Shown: positions 1 through 8,035 of the stretch, piece by piece
How the letters are laid out: each line of letters begins with the position of its first letter
Position numbering within the stretch: position 1 is the stretch's first letter
Source of the DNA: Dehalococcoidia bacterium
GTDB lineage: Bacteria > Chloroflexota > Dehalococcoidia > DSTF01 > WHTK01
Direction: 5' to 3'
Assembly: GCA_009377745.1 (NCBI GenBank)
Contig: WHTK01000002.1
Location: 1 to 46,760, forward strand
DNA length: 46,760 bases
Notes under the pieces: generated by a model
The model's database searches: none
What the model saw: only the letters and a program-made list of their open reading frames with translations
Told to the model about the DNA's origin: nothing
Translations under genes and position numbers: made by a program

Positions 1-9
1 TAGCAGGCT

Positions 10-1167
10 ATGAAAATCGACTACGAGGACGCCTTTGAAGAGAGTCTGGCCGCGCTTCGGCAGGGCGCCACCATCGACGCCGCCGTGTCGCGGCACCCAG
101 AGCACGCGGCCCGCCTGCGAGAAGACCTGGCGCTGGTTGCCGCGTCCCAGGAGCTCCACGATAGCCTGCCGGAGCCGGCCGGGGACAGAGCCCTGGCTCG
201 GCTTCAACGCGACCTCGGCACTGCCCGCGCCGGGCGCCTGGCGCAAGCGCCGCCACGCCGTATCGCCTTCTGGCGCTCGCTGTTCCCGGCCGCGGCCCTC
301 GCGGGCAGCATCGCTCTTGTCGCCTTCATTGCCCTCGGCTTCTTCGGCGGCGCCGGCGGGCCGGACGAGGCGGCAGCGGCGATGCTGGAGGGCATCGTCC
401 TCGAAAACGTCGATGGCAGGCTCACCCTGCAAACGGCGGACGGCATCGAGGCCGTGACCATCGCCTCTGACGCCGCTGCCCAGGACGACACCGGCTCGCC
501 CCTCGATACCTCGGCCATCGAAGCCGGACAGATGCTGCTCGTCCGGGGTGAACGGCTGGCCGCTGGCGGCGTGCTCGCGGCCCGGCTGGAGCTGCGCGCC
601 GAAGCCGCAACCCGCCGCTGGTGCGCCGAAAATCCGATAGTCTGCCGCGAAGTCGATAGATTACTGCGCCAATACGCCGATCGCTGTCAGGACGGCGCCC
701 CCGCCTGTGAGCGCATCCGCCGCCGCATTCAGGATCTGACTCAGGACCTTCCCCAGATCACCCTCCTGGAGGAGATCCGAAACCGCTGCGAGCAGGCCGA
801 TAACGCCGCCTGCGTCGATCTGCGCGACTTCTGCGACCGCCAACCCGGCATCTGCGAAGCCGCCCGTGACGGCATCATCAAGCGCGCCGCGGACGGCGAC
901 GTACAGCGCCTGAGGGCGCTGAGCCAGAGCTGCCTCGCCGGCGAAGCCCTTGCTTGCCGCCAGCTGCGCCAGGCCTGCCAGGACCAGGGCCTCGCCTGCC
1001 CCACGCCCGTCATCGAGCGCCCAACGTCCACGCCGCCAACCACCCGCCCACTGCTCCAGCCCACGCCATCCCGCCCAGCCACCGGCGCGCCAACCACGAC
1101 GCCACCCTCACGACTTGCCCAGCCCAGCCCCACACCCACCATCCCCACCCGCAACCCACCGCGCTAA
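10..1167 (+). CDS. Single-pass anchored protein with DUF5667-type head and Cys-rich exterior
   Basis: A 385-residue protein. The first 50 residues contain RHPEHAARLREDLALVA, like the helix pair that heads many DUF5667-type proteins of Chloroflexota and Actinomycetota, which often sit beside ECF sigma genes. The gene before it lies outside the window; a TAG at 1-3 could be its stop. One membrane helix spans about 91-114. Residues 127-196 resemble a DUF5666 beta domain (GRLTLQTADG, then QMLLVRGERL). After it come twelve cysteines in six close pairs: 205/212, 226/233, 260/268, 275/282, 308/316 and 323/330. The tail from 331 is rich in Pro and Thr. The order head-helix-exterior suggests an N-in sensor or anti-sigma-like protein whose outer part is held by disulfides. 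The family placement comes from motif memory only, and the function is unknown. Confidence 0.8.
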   Translation: MKIDYEDAFEESLAALRQGATIDAAVSRHPEHAARLREDLALVAASQELHDSLPEPAGDRALARLQRDLGTARAGRLAQAPPRRIAFWRSLFPAAALAGSIALVAFIALGFFGGAGGPDEAAAAMLEGIVLENVDGRLTLQTADGIEAVTIASDAAAQDDTGSPLDTSAIEAGQMLLVRGERLAAGGVLAARLELRAEAATRRWCAENPIVCREVDRLLRQYADRCQDGAPACERIRRRIQDLTQDLPQITLLEEIRNRCEQADNAACVDLRDFCDRQPGICEAARDGIIKRAADGDVQRLRALSQSCLAGEALACRQLRQACQDQGLACPTPVIERPTSTPPTTRPLLQPTPSRPATGAPTTTPPSRLAQPSPTPTIPTRNPPR

Positions 1168-1279
1168 GACCTGGCGCCCTTCGATGCCATCCTGAGCGGC
1201 GCCCAGCCGCGAAGGATCAAAGGCTTCCTCCTCGCTCACAAGCTTTCATAGCCAGCCCGCACACCGGCCGTCCGCATCT

Positions 1280-1320
1280 GTCATTGCGAGCCATCGCCGC
1301 CAGGCGAGGCGTGGCAATCT
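1280..1320. repeat. Interspersed palindromic element, TTGCGAG/GCAAT type
   Basis: The copy begins GTCATTGCGAGCCATCG and ends GGCGTGGCAATC, so its ends ATTGC and GCAAT are inverted. Close relatives lie at 20047-20086 and, as the GAAGCAA variant, at 7406, 7896, 10752, 10928, 12429 and 12680. The rest of the gap from 1168 to 1486 shows no gene and no clear promoter. Confidence 0.7.
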
Positions 1321-1486
1321 TTGCGCCTCCGTCTCAAGACAAACGCGCTTGATGAAAATCCGGGCGCCGGCGAAAACATCCGGGAACTTACAAATCTCTG
1401 TGACTCGCCCGTGCCCCTGGACCCCCCTGCACCGATTTAACCCGTGAGCAGGCCAGGGTGGCCGGCACAAGCAACGGAGGTTAGAC

Positions 1487-1917
1487 ATGAAATTCAGAAT
1501 CGCCTGGGTCTGGCGCTGGTGCTGGGACTGGCCGCGAGCAGCTTCGGCCCGGCAGCATCACTGCACGCCGAGGAGCCGGCGACGGACGAAAATCTGCTCG
1601 GCCTGCCGCCCTTCGATGGCGTAGAACGGCCCTGGCTGGTGCACAGCATCATCGTCGCGGCGGCCGAGACCATCGGCATCAGCACTGAAGACGTCAAGCA
1701 CGGCCTGCGCAACGGCGCCAGCCTCAAGCAGATCGCGGAGCGCCACGGCGTCGGCCCCTACGCCCCCGCCCACGGCATCCTGGAGCACGAACGCCACCTC
1801 CTCCATCGCCTCGTCAACGCCGGCGAGATCAGGCCCTGGCTGGCAGCCCGGCTGATGAGCTTCCTCACGGAGCACATCCGACAGATCATCAACTACCAGC
1901 TGCCCGCCTCCTCTTAG
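1487..1917 (+). CDS. Small secreted helical protein, start region frameshifted
   Basis: The mature part is read in the frame that ends at 1917. It has a signal-type stretch (LGLALVLGLAASSFGPAASLHA), then a helical region with SIIVAAAETIGISTEDVKHG and GASLKQIAERHGV. That pattern matches short secreted Chloroflexota proteins of the 'AEALGMSxxELxxALxxGKSLAEIAxxxGV' kind. The best start, ATG at 1487 behind GGAGG at 1476-1480, is one base out of frame with it. Reading ATG AAA TTC AGA ATC GC and then CTG GGT CTG would give a perfect signal peptide if one base were added at 1502-1504. The only in-frame start without a shift is a GTG at 1444 with no ribosome site, which puts an unlikely polar stretch ahead of the signal. 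A base is probably missing from the sequence. Role unknown. Confidence 0.65.
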
Positions 1918-2038
1918 CGATCTCAGACAACGCCGGACGCCGGGGCTGCTCCGCCCCCGCGTCTTCGCGCCTGACACCCTGGCCGGCCATCGCGACGCCT
2001 CCTAGCCCAGTTCCCATCGCAACGACCTCCATCCTTAT

Positions 2039-2052
2039 TTCGAAATTTCGAA
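2039..2052. promoter_or_regulatory. 14-bp perfect AT-rich palindrome upstream of lipoprotein promoter
   Basis: TTCGAAATTTCGAA reads the same on both strands. It lies about 65 bases upstream of the -35 box at 2115 and stands out in GC-rich surroundings. It could bind a dimeric regulator; nothing else supports that. A degenerate copy of the CGGGTTTCAACCCG repeat follows at 2056-2072. Confidence 0.3.
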
Positions 2053-2114
2053 GTTGCGGGTTTCAACTCGTGGATCAGCTTCGCAAAAGGGCTGTAGTTA
2101 GCCCAAATCATTGC

Positions 2115-2143
2115 TTGACATTAGCTCTAAGGCAAGATATAAG
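2115..2143 (+). promoter_or_regulatory. Near-consensus sigma-70 type promoter
   Basis: TTGACA at 2115-2120 and TATAAG at 2138-2143 are separated by 17 bases. The predicted transcription start, near 2150, leaves a 30-base leader with AGGAGG at 2169-2174 before the GTG at 2181. This is the best promoter in the window and suggests strong constitutive expression of the lipoprotein. Confidence 0.75.
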
Positions 2144-2180
2144 ATGGCACTAATCTGATTTAATAGCAGGAGGTTAAGAG

Positions 2181-3626
2181 GTGGGAGATTTCAAGAAGAC
2201 CCTGCTCGCCGCCCTTGGGGCGGGCGCGCTGGCCCTGACGCTGGCGGCCTGCGGCGGCAGCGATGACGATGACGGCAGCAACTCCAGTAGCTCTGGCAAT
2301 GAGACCCCGGCCGCGACGGCCGGCAAAGTAGCCCTGGACACCGCGTTTGGTACCGGCGGCATCAAGCCCTTGCCGCTCAGCGCCTCCGCCCACGACCGCT
2401 TTATGGCCACCGCCATCGCGCCCGACGGCAAGATTTACGGCGCCGGCTTCATCACCCAGGGCGATGACCACGCCATGGCCGTTGCCCGCCTTACCGCCGC
2501 CGGCGCGCTTGACACCACCTTCGGCACGGGCGGCATCGCTTCCCTGAACGTCGCCATCGGCGGCAAGGCGGCTGAGCTCGCCCGCAGCGTCATCATCCAG
2601 TCCAACGGCAAGGTCGCCATCGCCGGCCCGGTGGAGCGCGACCCCGCCGCCACCGGTGACGCCGCCCGCGACACCGACGTGGCCGTCGTCCGCTTCGATA
2701 GCGCCGGTAAGCCCGACGCCACCTTCGGTACCAACGGCGTGGCCACTTTCAACGTCAACACCGGCCGCATCACCACCGGCACAAGCTTTGTCGGTGACAA
2801 CGCCTGGGGTATGGGCGGGCTGGCCGGCGACAAGATCGCCGTCTTCGGCTCCACCCTCGGCGAGGGCGAAGGCCGCACCGATACAGATTTCTTCGTCCTC
2901 GGCGTGACCGCCGCCGGCGCCCTCGATTCCGCCTTCGGCGACGCCGGCAAGGTGCTCGTCGATGGCAACAATAAGAGCTCCGATAGCCCTCGCAACGTCC
3001 TCGTCCAGCCGGACGGCAAGATCGTCACCGCCGGCTACTCCAACAGCGGCGGCATCGTCCGCCCGGTCGTGATCCGTCTCTCCTCCGCCGGCGTGCTCGA
3101 CTCCACCTTCGGCGCTAACGGCGTCGCCACCGCGGAGGTCCTGCCCGGCGTCGCCGAAGCCTACAGCGTCAGCCTCCAGGGCAGCGACTACGTCCTCGCC
3201 GGCTACGGCCGTGGCGCCGACACCGCCGAGAAGGTCGACATGATTGTCTACCGCTTCAAGGCCAACGGCTCCTTCGACACCAGCTTCGGCGCCAACGGCG
3301 TCGCCCGCCTCGACATCGCCAAGGAGGACGACCGTGCCCGCAACGTCACCGTCCTGCCGGACGGCCGCATCCTCGCCGTCGGCAGCGGCAAGCGTGACGC
3401 CGCCAACATCAACGGCATGATCGCCCTCTTCACCAAGGACGGCCAGCTCGATTCCGGCTTCGGCGAGGGCGGCTACGTCATCTCCGACCTCGGCGGCCCG
3501 TCCGATGCCTGGTACGGCGTCGCCCTTAGCCCTGACAAGAAGTTCGTCATCGTCACCGGCTACAAGGGTACAAACGCGGACAGCGGCGGCAATGACGACG
3601 CCGTGGTCGCAAAGATCCTGCTCTAA
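2181..3626 (+). CDS. Delta-60 repeat beta-propeller-like lipoprotein
   Basis: A 481-residue exported protein. The GTG start is fixed by AGGAGG just upstream. Residues 1-23 form a lipoprotein signal (hydrophobic run, then LAAC), followed by an acidic/Ser linker CGGSDDDDGSNSSSSG. The rest holds about seven delta-60 repeats, recognisable by LDxxFGxxG: LDTAFGTGG, LDTTFGTGG, PDATFGTNG, LDSAFGDAG, LDSTFGANG, FDTSFGANG and LDSGFGEGG, each followed by a VQPDGKI-like strand. Proteins with this repeat (TIGR02608) are predicted to fold as propeller blades and are mostly exported and of unknown role. The lipobox Cys implies anchoring to the outer face of the membrane. It stands alone between its own promoter and a terminator. 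Confidence 0.9.
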   Translation: MGDFKKTLLAALGAGALALTLAACGGSDDDDGSNSSSSGNETPAATAGKVALDTAFGTGGIKPLPLSASAHDRFMATAIAPDGKIYGAGFITQGDDHAMAVARLTAAGALDTTFGTGGIASLNVAIGGKAAELARSVIIQSNGKVAIAGPVERDPAATGDAARDTDVAVVRFDSAGKPDATFGTNGVATFNVNTGRITTGTSFVGDNAWGMGGLAGDKIAVFGSTLGEGEGRTDTDFFVLGVTAAGALDSAFGDAGKVLVDGNNKSSDSPRNVLVQPDGKIVTAGYSNSGGIVRPVVIRLSSAGVLDSTFGANGVATAEVLPGVAEAYSVSLQGSDYVLAGYGRGADTAEKVDMIVYRFKANGSFDTSFGANGVARLDIAKEDDRARNVTVLPDGRILAVGSGKRDAANINGMIALFTKDGQLDSGFGEGGYVISDLGGPSDAWYGVALSPDKKFVIVTGYKGTNADSGGNDDAVVAKILL

Positions 3627-3645
3627 CGCCTCCTCTCAGCCCATC

Positions 3646-3680
3646 AGTCCCCGGTCGCGAATTGTTCGTGGCCGGGGACT
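3646..3680 (+). terminator. Hairpin terminator after delta-60 lipoprotein
   Basis: AGTCCCCGG at 3646-3654 pairs with CCGGGGACT at 3672-3680 across a 17-base loop and is followed by TTATTA. It lies 20 bases past the stop codon. Confidence 0.75.
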
Positions 3681-3818
3681 TTATTAGACCCGGCCCGAGG
3701 TGGCGCTCGATCTGCGCCCTGCACGTCCTTGGCAACTCGATACCGTGAGCCTATACTTCGATGCGAAACACCTATTGGCGCGTATGCCGGATCAGCTCAC
3801 GCAGGAGGACAACCAAAA

Positions 3819-4220
3819 ATGCCAATCGATCTCGTCGACATCTACGAAGTCGCGGCCAAGGCAAGACGCACCGTCGTCATCGACACCCACCGCTTCCACG
3901 CCTGGGTACATAATTACATGGCGCCCGGTGAGCACGATGAGATGCACTGCCACAACGAAGACCAGACCTTCATCGTCATCGATGGCGAGTGCACGATGCA
4001 CTTCCCGGACGGCGGCAAAGCAGTAATCACGCCCGGCAAGATGGTCACCATCACCGGCGGCTCCTTCTACCGTCTCGAGAACTCCGGTGACAAGCCGATG
4101 ATCATGGTCGGCAACCGCTCCGGCTCCCAGAAGACCGTCCTCAAGATCGACTACGAGACCCGCCAGCCCGTCAGCACCGGCGAAGGCGGCGGCCGCCGTC
4201 GGGCCGAAGCCACGGCCTAG
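3819..4220 (+). CDS. Small single-domain cupin
   Basis: A 133-residue cytoplasmic protein. The start is the ATG at 3819, chosen because GCAGGAGG lies 11 bases upstream; an upstream in-frame start at 3729 has no ribosome site. Cupin motif 1 is GEHDEMHCHNEDQTFIVIDG, giving His-Cys-His and a following Glu as likely metal ligands. Motif 2 is weaker (PGKMVTITGGSFYRLENSG, without its usual His). It resembles the cupin at 30979, which shares MHCH, ED, TF and V..G in the same order, so the two are probable paralogues. The substrate cannot be told from sequence. A terminator follows directly, so the gene is probably a single transcription unit. Confidence 0.85.
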   Translation: MPIDLVDIYEVAAKARRTVVIDTHRFHAWVHNYMAPGEHDEMHCHNEDQTFIVIDGECTMHFPDGGKAVITPGKMVTITGGSFYRLENSGDKPMIMVGNRSGSQKTVLKIDYETRQPVSTGEGGGRRRAEATA

Positions 4221-4245
4221 CGCGGCGCCTCCAGCAGCGCCTCAA

Positions 4246-4280
4246 GGGCGGAGAGACAATTGTCTCCGCCCTTTCGCTTT
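4246..4280 (+). terminator. Hairpin terminator after cupin
   Basis: GGGCGGAGA at 4246-4254 pairs perfectly with TCTCCGCCC at 4263-4271 around an 8-base loop, followed by TTTCGCTTT. Confidence 0.75.
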
Positions 4281-4421
4281 GTCTGCCACGAAAGGGAATG
4301 CCGGACAGCGCCAATCTACCGGCCCAACAAGCGTCTCATACCTGAAAGTTATGGCCGCCGCCGGGGCGGGTTCAGCCCGGGCCGCCGCGGCCGATACTTA
4401 AGAAATACACCTGCCGCGTAA

Positions 4422-5564
4422 TTGCACGATCCGCCACCTGGCGTCTATCGGCTGAGGGAGCAGAGCTTTCGTGCGAGACACACTGCCGCGCCGGATCGCG
4501 CACCCCCGAGACCTTCTCTTGCGAGAGCCGGGCCTGTGAGACGACTCCTGACAGGCGCCGGCGGCGGCGTAGTTTGCTGCCTGCTGGTAGCTGTCTGCCT
4601 GGCGCAGGCCGTTGCCGTCACCAATCCCCTGACCGCCTCTGTCGCTGCTCTGGCCGCGCTCGTCGCGCTCGTCTGTCTTTGGCTCCTGGCTGAAAACCGC
4701 CGCTCCCTCGCCAGGGTCAGCCAGCGCTCCCATGCGGACGCGGCGCTGCAGGCCAACGAGCACCGCTTCCGCATCCTCGCCCGCACCACCAACGACGCCG
4801 CCTGGGACTGGGACCTGGTCACCGGCATGGTCTGGTGGGACGAGGGCACTAAGTCGATCTTCGGCTATGAGCCCAGCGAGAAGCACTTCGGCTGGTTCTC
4901 AGGCCGTATCCATCCCGACGACCGCCAGCGCGTCGCCGAGGGCGTCCGCGCCGTCCGGCGCGGCAACGCCCAGACCTGGAGTGACGAATATCGCTTCCTC
5001 CGCGCGGATGGCTCCGTAGCCTATGTCTACGACCGTGGCTTCCTCATCCGAGACGAGGCCGGCGTCGCGGTCCGCATGATCGGCGGCATGCAGGACGTCA
5101 GCGAGCGCAAGCAGTTGGAAGAAGATCTGCGCCGCGAAGCCTTCAACGATAGCCTCACCGGCCTGCCCAACCGCGCCCTCTTCCTCGACCGCCTCGAGCA
5201 CGCGCTCGCCAGCCAGATCGTGCGCCAGCGATCGCTGGCCGTCCTCTTCATGGACATCGACGGCTTCAAGGTGGTGAACGACTCTCTAGGCCACCCCGCC
5301 GGCGATGCGATGCTGACCCGCATCGGCGCGCGGCTGGTGAGCTGCGCCGCCCCCGGCCACACCGTCGCGCGCTTCGGTGGCGACGAGTTCGCGGTGCTCG
5401 TCGAGGACCTGATCGATACCTCCGCGGCAATGCGGCTGGCGGACGAAATGCTGGTAGCAGTGCGCGAGCCGGTCAGACTCAGGGACCGTGACGTCTACGT
5501 CACCGCCAGCTTTGGCGTGGCCGTGGCCGGCCCGGAGATCGATAAACCGGCAGGGGTGAGCTAA
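4422..5564 (+). CDS. Membrane PAS-GGDEF part of a split GGDEF-EAL protein
   Basis: This half carries two membrane helices near residues 45-65 and 68-88, a PAS_3 domain at about 105-220 (AWDWDLVTG, FGYEP, RIHPDDR, DVSERK), then a GGDEF diguanylate cyclase domain from about 232 (DSLTGLPNRALFLDRL) with the GGDEF motif itself at 319-323. There is no RxxD inhibitory site five residues before GGDEF. The reading frame ends early (PAGVS, stop) before the domain's last helix. That helix, MRQADAALYQAKSDGKDR, begins the next frame. Adding one G to the run at 5553-5556 joins both as a single 680-residue protein. The start is uncertain: TTG 4422 is the longest, and GTG 4536 just before the first helix fits topology better. 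Confidence 0.8.
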   Translation: MHDPPPGVYRLREQSFRARHTAAPDRAPPRPSLARAGPVRRLLTGAGGGVVCCLLVAVCLAQAVAVTNPLTASVAALAALVALVCLWLLAENRRSLARVSQRSHADAALQANEHRFRILARTTNDAAWDWDLVTGMVWWDEGTKSIFGYEPSEKHFGWFSGRIHPDDRQRVAEGVRAVRRGNAQTWSDEYRFLRADGSVAYVYDRGFLIRDEAGVAVRMIGGMQDVSERKQLEEDLRREAFNDSLTGLPNRALFLDRLEHALASQIVRQRSLAVLFMDIDGFKVVNDSLGHPAGDAMLTRIGARLVSCAAPGHTVARFGGDEFAVLVEDLIDTSAAMRLADEMLVAVREPVRLRDRDVYVTASFGVAVAGPEIDKPAGVS

Positions 5565-6478
5565 TGCGCCAGGCGGATGCCGCTCTCTACCAGGCGAAGA
5601 GCGATGGCAAGGACCGGGTAGCCCTCTATGACGCTTCCATGCACGCCCAGGCCCTGGAGCGGCTGGAAGTCGAGACGGGGTTGCGGCGGGGCCTGCAGCG
5701 CGGCGAGTTCGTGCTCTTCTATCAGCCTGAAGTCGAAGTTTCCGGCGGCCGGATCGTCGGCATGGAGGCTCTTGTCCGCTGGCAGCATCCCGAGCGCGGC
5801 CTGCTGCTGCCCGGCGCCTTCATCCCCGTGGCCGAGGAGACCGGCCTCATCTTGCAGCTCGGCGCCTGGGTGCTGGACGAGGCCTGCCGCCAGATGGCGC
5901 ACTGGAAGCACACTCTCGGCGATGAGTCCCACTTCGCGATCAGCGTCAACATCTCGGCCCGCCAGCTGGCCCGTCCTGGCCTCGTTGACCTGGTGGCCGA
6001 AACCCTGCGCAAGCACGGCCTCGAGCCGCGCGACCTGCGACTCGAAATCACCGAGACGGCCGCGATGCAGAACATCGACGCCGCGCTGCCCCAAATGCGC
6101 GAGCTCCACGACCTGGGTATCCGGCTCGCCCTGGACGACTTCGGCACCGGCTACTCCTCCCTCAGCTATCTGCGCCAGGTACCCGTCGATGTCCTCAAGC
6201 TCGACCGCTCCTTCGTGCATGACCTCACGTCGGACCAGCCGGCCCGCACCATCGTGCGCACTCTCTCGATCCTCGCCCAGCTAATGCACATTGACGTCAC
6301 GGCCGAGGGCATCGAGAACGAAGACGAGCTCTACCGCCTCATCGAGCTCGGCTGTCGTTGGGGCCAGGGCAACTTCTTCTCCGAGCCTCAGCCCGCTGAA
6401 CTCGCCGGCGAAACGCTCAGACGCGGCATCCGCCCCGAGGTACAGGACCTGCTGCAAGGAGCCCAGCGCGTCGCCTAG
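5564..6478 (+). CDS. EAL phosphodiesterase part of a split GGDEF-EAL protein
   Basis: The frame opens at an ATG overlapping the previous stop (TAATG at 5562-5566). Its first 25 residues are the missing end of the GGDEF domain. The EAL domain follows: EAL at 68-70 (GMEALVRWQHP), SVNISARQL, LEITETA, LDDFGTGYSSL, VLKLDRSF, AEGIEN and GQGNFFSEP. All the acidic and Asn/Lys positions expected of an active c-di-GMP phosphodiesterase appear present. Read as one gene with 4422-5564, this is a PAS-GGDEF-EAL membrane protein that could both make and break c-di-GMP. If the stop is real, the EAL half would depend on translational reinitiation and would carry a useless GGDEF fragment, so a missing base is more likely. 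Confidence 0.85.
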   Translation: MRQADAALYQAKSDGKDRVALYDASMHAQALERLEVETGLRRGLQRGEFVLFYQPEVEVSGGRIVGMEALVRWQHPERGLLLPGAFIPVAEETGLILQLGAWVLDEACRQMAHWKHTLGDESHFAISVNISARQLARPGLVDLVAETLRKHGLEPRDLRLEITETAAMQNIDAALPQMRELHDLGIRLALDDFGTGYSSLSYLRQVPVDVLKLDRSFVHDLTSDQPARTIVRTLSILAQLMHIDVTAEGIENEDELYRLIELGCRWGQGNFFSEPQPAELAGETLRRGIRPEVQDLLQGAQRVA

Positions 6479-6493
6479 GCGCCTTAGCCTGCC

Positions 6494-7051
6494 TTACGGC
6501 TCGCCCGTCACCGTCGCGGCGCCGTCGCCGTACTCAATCGATGTCAGCCTCACATCGAGGTCAAGGGTGCGGAAATTGCCGGTGTTGAGGATCAGGTCGA
6601 TGGCGGGCTTGGCCAGGGCACTCGGCAGGTTGCCCGCCTGAATCTCATCGATCTGGATACCTGGCTTATCGCCGCCGAGGTCCAGCGTCCCTCTCACCAC
6701 GATCTTGCCCTTGAGACCGGCAACCACGATCTTGCCGGAGGCCTCCGCCGTGCCATCAGGGCAGAAGTAGACCTGCAGGTCCTCCACCGGCACGTCCTTC
6801 TCCTCGATGTACTCAACGCCGCGAGAGGTCGCCTGCAGCTCCGTAACCGTGATCTCGGCGCCACCGGCCACGGCAGCGCTCTCGAAGTCGCGCCAGGCAG
6901 ACACCAGGGCACTACTCGCCTCGGCGGACGGCGTGACGGCCCTATCGACGCAGGCATCCGGGCTGCCGGTGAAGACCAGCGCCCCGGCAGCAACGGTCGC
7001 AAAGAAGAGGATTCCGGCCAGGCTAAGCAGCAGGGAAAAGAGCCTGAGCAT
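6494..7051 (-). CDS. LmeA/DUF2993-like membrane-anchored protein
   Basis: A 185-residue protein. The start is the ATG at 7051 with CAGGAG about 8 bases upstream; a longer in-frame reading to 7156 adds an unlikely Arg-rich stretch. An N-terminal hydrophobic helix (LRLFSLLLSLAGILFFATV) acts as signal or anchor. The rest alternates short strands: EITVTELQA, LQVYFCPDGTAEASGKI, GKIVVRGTLDL, then AKPAIDLILN and LTSIEYGDGAATVTG at the end. This order resembles LmeA/DUF2993 lipid-binding proteins, which have the same 'strand, SG.., VxGT, ..., LTSVxxGDGxLTVTG' layout. That is judged by eye. The gene converges on the GGDEF-EAL gene with a 15-base gap. Confidence 0.65.
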   Translation of the reverse strand: MLRLFSLLLSLAGILFFATVAAGALVFTGSPDACVDRAVTPSAEASSALVSAWRDFESAAVAGGAEITVTELQATSRGVEYIEEKDVPVEDLQVYFCPDGTAEASGKIVVAGLKGKIVVRGTLDLGGDKPGIQIDEIQAGNLPSALAKPAIDLILNTGNFRTLDLDVRLTSIEYGDGAATVTGEP

Positions 7052-7115
7052 GTGGTTACTCCTGACGCCCCGCCAGAGCATAGCAGCTTGCCGCCTCCGC
7101 GACGGATTCGCCGTA

Positions 7116-7137
7116 GGGGCGCAGCATGCTGCGCCCC
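7116..7137. repeat. Perfect 22-bp palindrome in 7.05-7.5 kb gap
   Basis: GGGGCGCAGCA and its reverse complement meet without a loop at 7116-7137, preceded by GTA. The same GTAGGGG...CCCCTAC design occurs at 14801-14838. It is one of several palindromes in a 460-base gap that shows no gene. Confidence 0.65.
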
Positions 7138-7226
7138 TGCGCCCGCGCCTGACCAAACTCCCGTCCCGTCATCCATCTGGACCTTTGGCACAAGCCGCAC
7201 TTCCTCTTTGCACTGAAATTCCCGCA

Positions 7227-7330
7227 GCGGCGACCCTACGTCGCCAGCGGTTGCAAGCCGGCCGCCACGATGTAATCCCTTTGGTCTTGGTGTAGCGGCG
7301 ACCTTTACGGTCGCCAGGGGTTGCAAGGGG
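7227..7330. repeat. Two copies of a GGCGAC/GTCGCC hairpin repeat
   Basis: GCGGCGACCCTACGTCGCCA at 7227-7246 and GCGGCGACCTTTACGGTCGCC at 7295-7315 both continue into AG.GGTTGCAAG. Arms of six or seven bases flank a five-base loop. A decayed third copy is at 9339-9358 (GCGGCCACCTTTAGGTCGCC). Confidence 0.65.
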
Positions 7331-7389
7331 CAAAGCCCATGCACTGACCTCCGTGCTTTCGGCCTCGGTGTGGACTGACAGGCCCTGGT

Positions 7390-7442
7390 GCGATTGGCGA
7401 GAGCGATTGGCGAGAGCGAGTAGCGACGAAGCAATCTCGCGG
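7390..7442. repeat. TTGCGAG/GAAGCAATCTC element with a short internal duplication
   Basis: GATTGGCGAGAGC occurs twice in a row (7392-7418) and continues into GAGTAGCGACGAAGCAATCTCG, the tail of the TTGCGAGGAGC...GACGAAGCAATCTC family seen elsewhere in the window. Confidence 0.55.
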
Positions 7443-7513
7443 CCCTTCGGTCACCCATCCCTTCCAGCACGCCGCCTCAGCACCCGAAGACAACCTCCGC
7501 CTACAATGGCCCC

Positions 7514-7882
7514 ATGACCTCCAATGACCCCCTGCCCAGACTCCGCGCCATCTGCCTCGCCCTCCCCGGCGTCACGGAACGCCTCAGCCACGGCGAGCCA
7601 ACCTGGTTCGCCGGCAAGCCCACTTTCGTCACCTACGCCAACCACCACCACGATGACGTCCTCGGCTTCTGGTGCGCCGCGCCTCCCGGAGCCCAGGAAG
7701 CGCTGGCCGGCGCCAACCCGGACCGCTTCTACGTGCCGCCCTACGTCGGCGGACGTGGCTGGCTCGGCGTTCGCCTTGACGTGCCAGTCGACTGGGACGA
7801 GATCGCCGCCATCGTCGAAGACGCCTACCGCATGGTCGCCACTCGAAAGCTCCTCATCCAGCTCGACGCTATGCCAACCTGA
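7514..7882 (+). CDS. MmcQ/YjbR family protein
   Basis: A 122-residue protein starting at the ATG at 7514. It begins LPRLRAICLALPGVTERLSH, the signature of the MmcQ/YjbR (DUF419) fold. Further family features are the GEPTWFAGKPTFVTY strand pair, DRFYVPPYVGGRGWLGVRLD and a C-terminal AAIVEDAYRMVATRKL helix. Members of about 120 residues have a CyaY-like fold; some are annotated as DNA-binding, but most have no proven role. The gene stands alone with repeat-filled gaps on both sides (7052-7513 and 7883-8346). No ribosome site of note was seen before the ATG. Confidence 0.85.
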   Translation: MTSNDPLPRLRAICLALPGVTERLSHGEPTWFAGKPTFVTYANHHHDDVLGFWCAAPPGAQEALAGANPDRFYVPPYVGGRGWLGVRLDVPVDWDEIAAIVEDAYRMVATRKLLIQLDAMPT

Positions 7883-7895
7883 GAGCGTCTTGCCC

Positions 7896-7932
7896 GTCTT
7901 TGCGAGGAGGCCTAGCGACGAAGCAATCTCGG
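7896..7932. repeat. TTGCGAGGAGG...GACGAAGCAATCTC interspersed element
   Basis: GTCTTTGCGAGGAGGCCTAG is followed by CGACGAAGCAATCTCGG. TTGCGAG at one end and GAAGCAA at the other are imperfect inverted repeats. This is the canonical form of the family, which is known from many bacterial genomes including Chloroflexota. Confidence 0.75.
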
Positions 7933-8035
7933 CGCAATCCACTGCCGCCAAACAATCTCCCGCTCGTCGTATATCCTCAGCCTTTGAAGGCCTTCCGCCC
8001 GCCTGCAGGGAATACACTCTCTCAACGTCATAGCT

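Noticed and set aside
4398..4886. 162-codon minus-strand frame opposite the PAS-GGDEF gene
   Set aside because: No domain, no ribosome site, and the plus strand carries PAS and GGDEF motifs.
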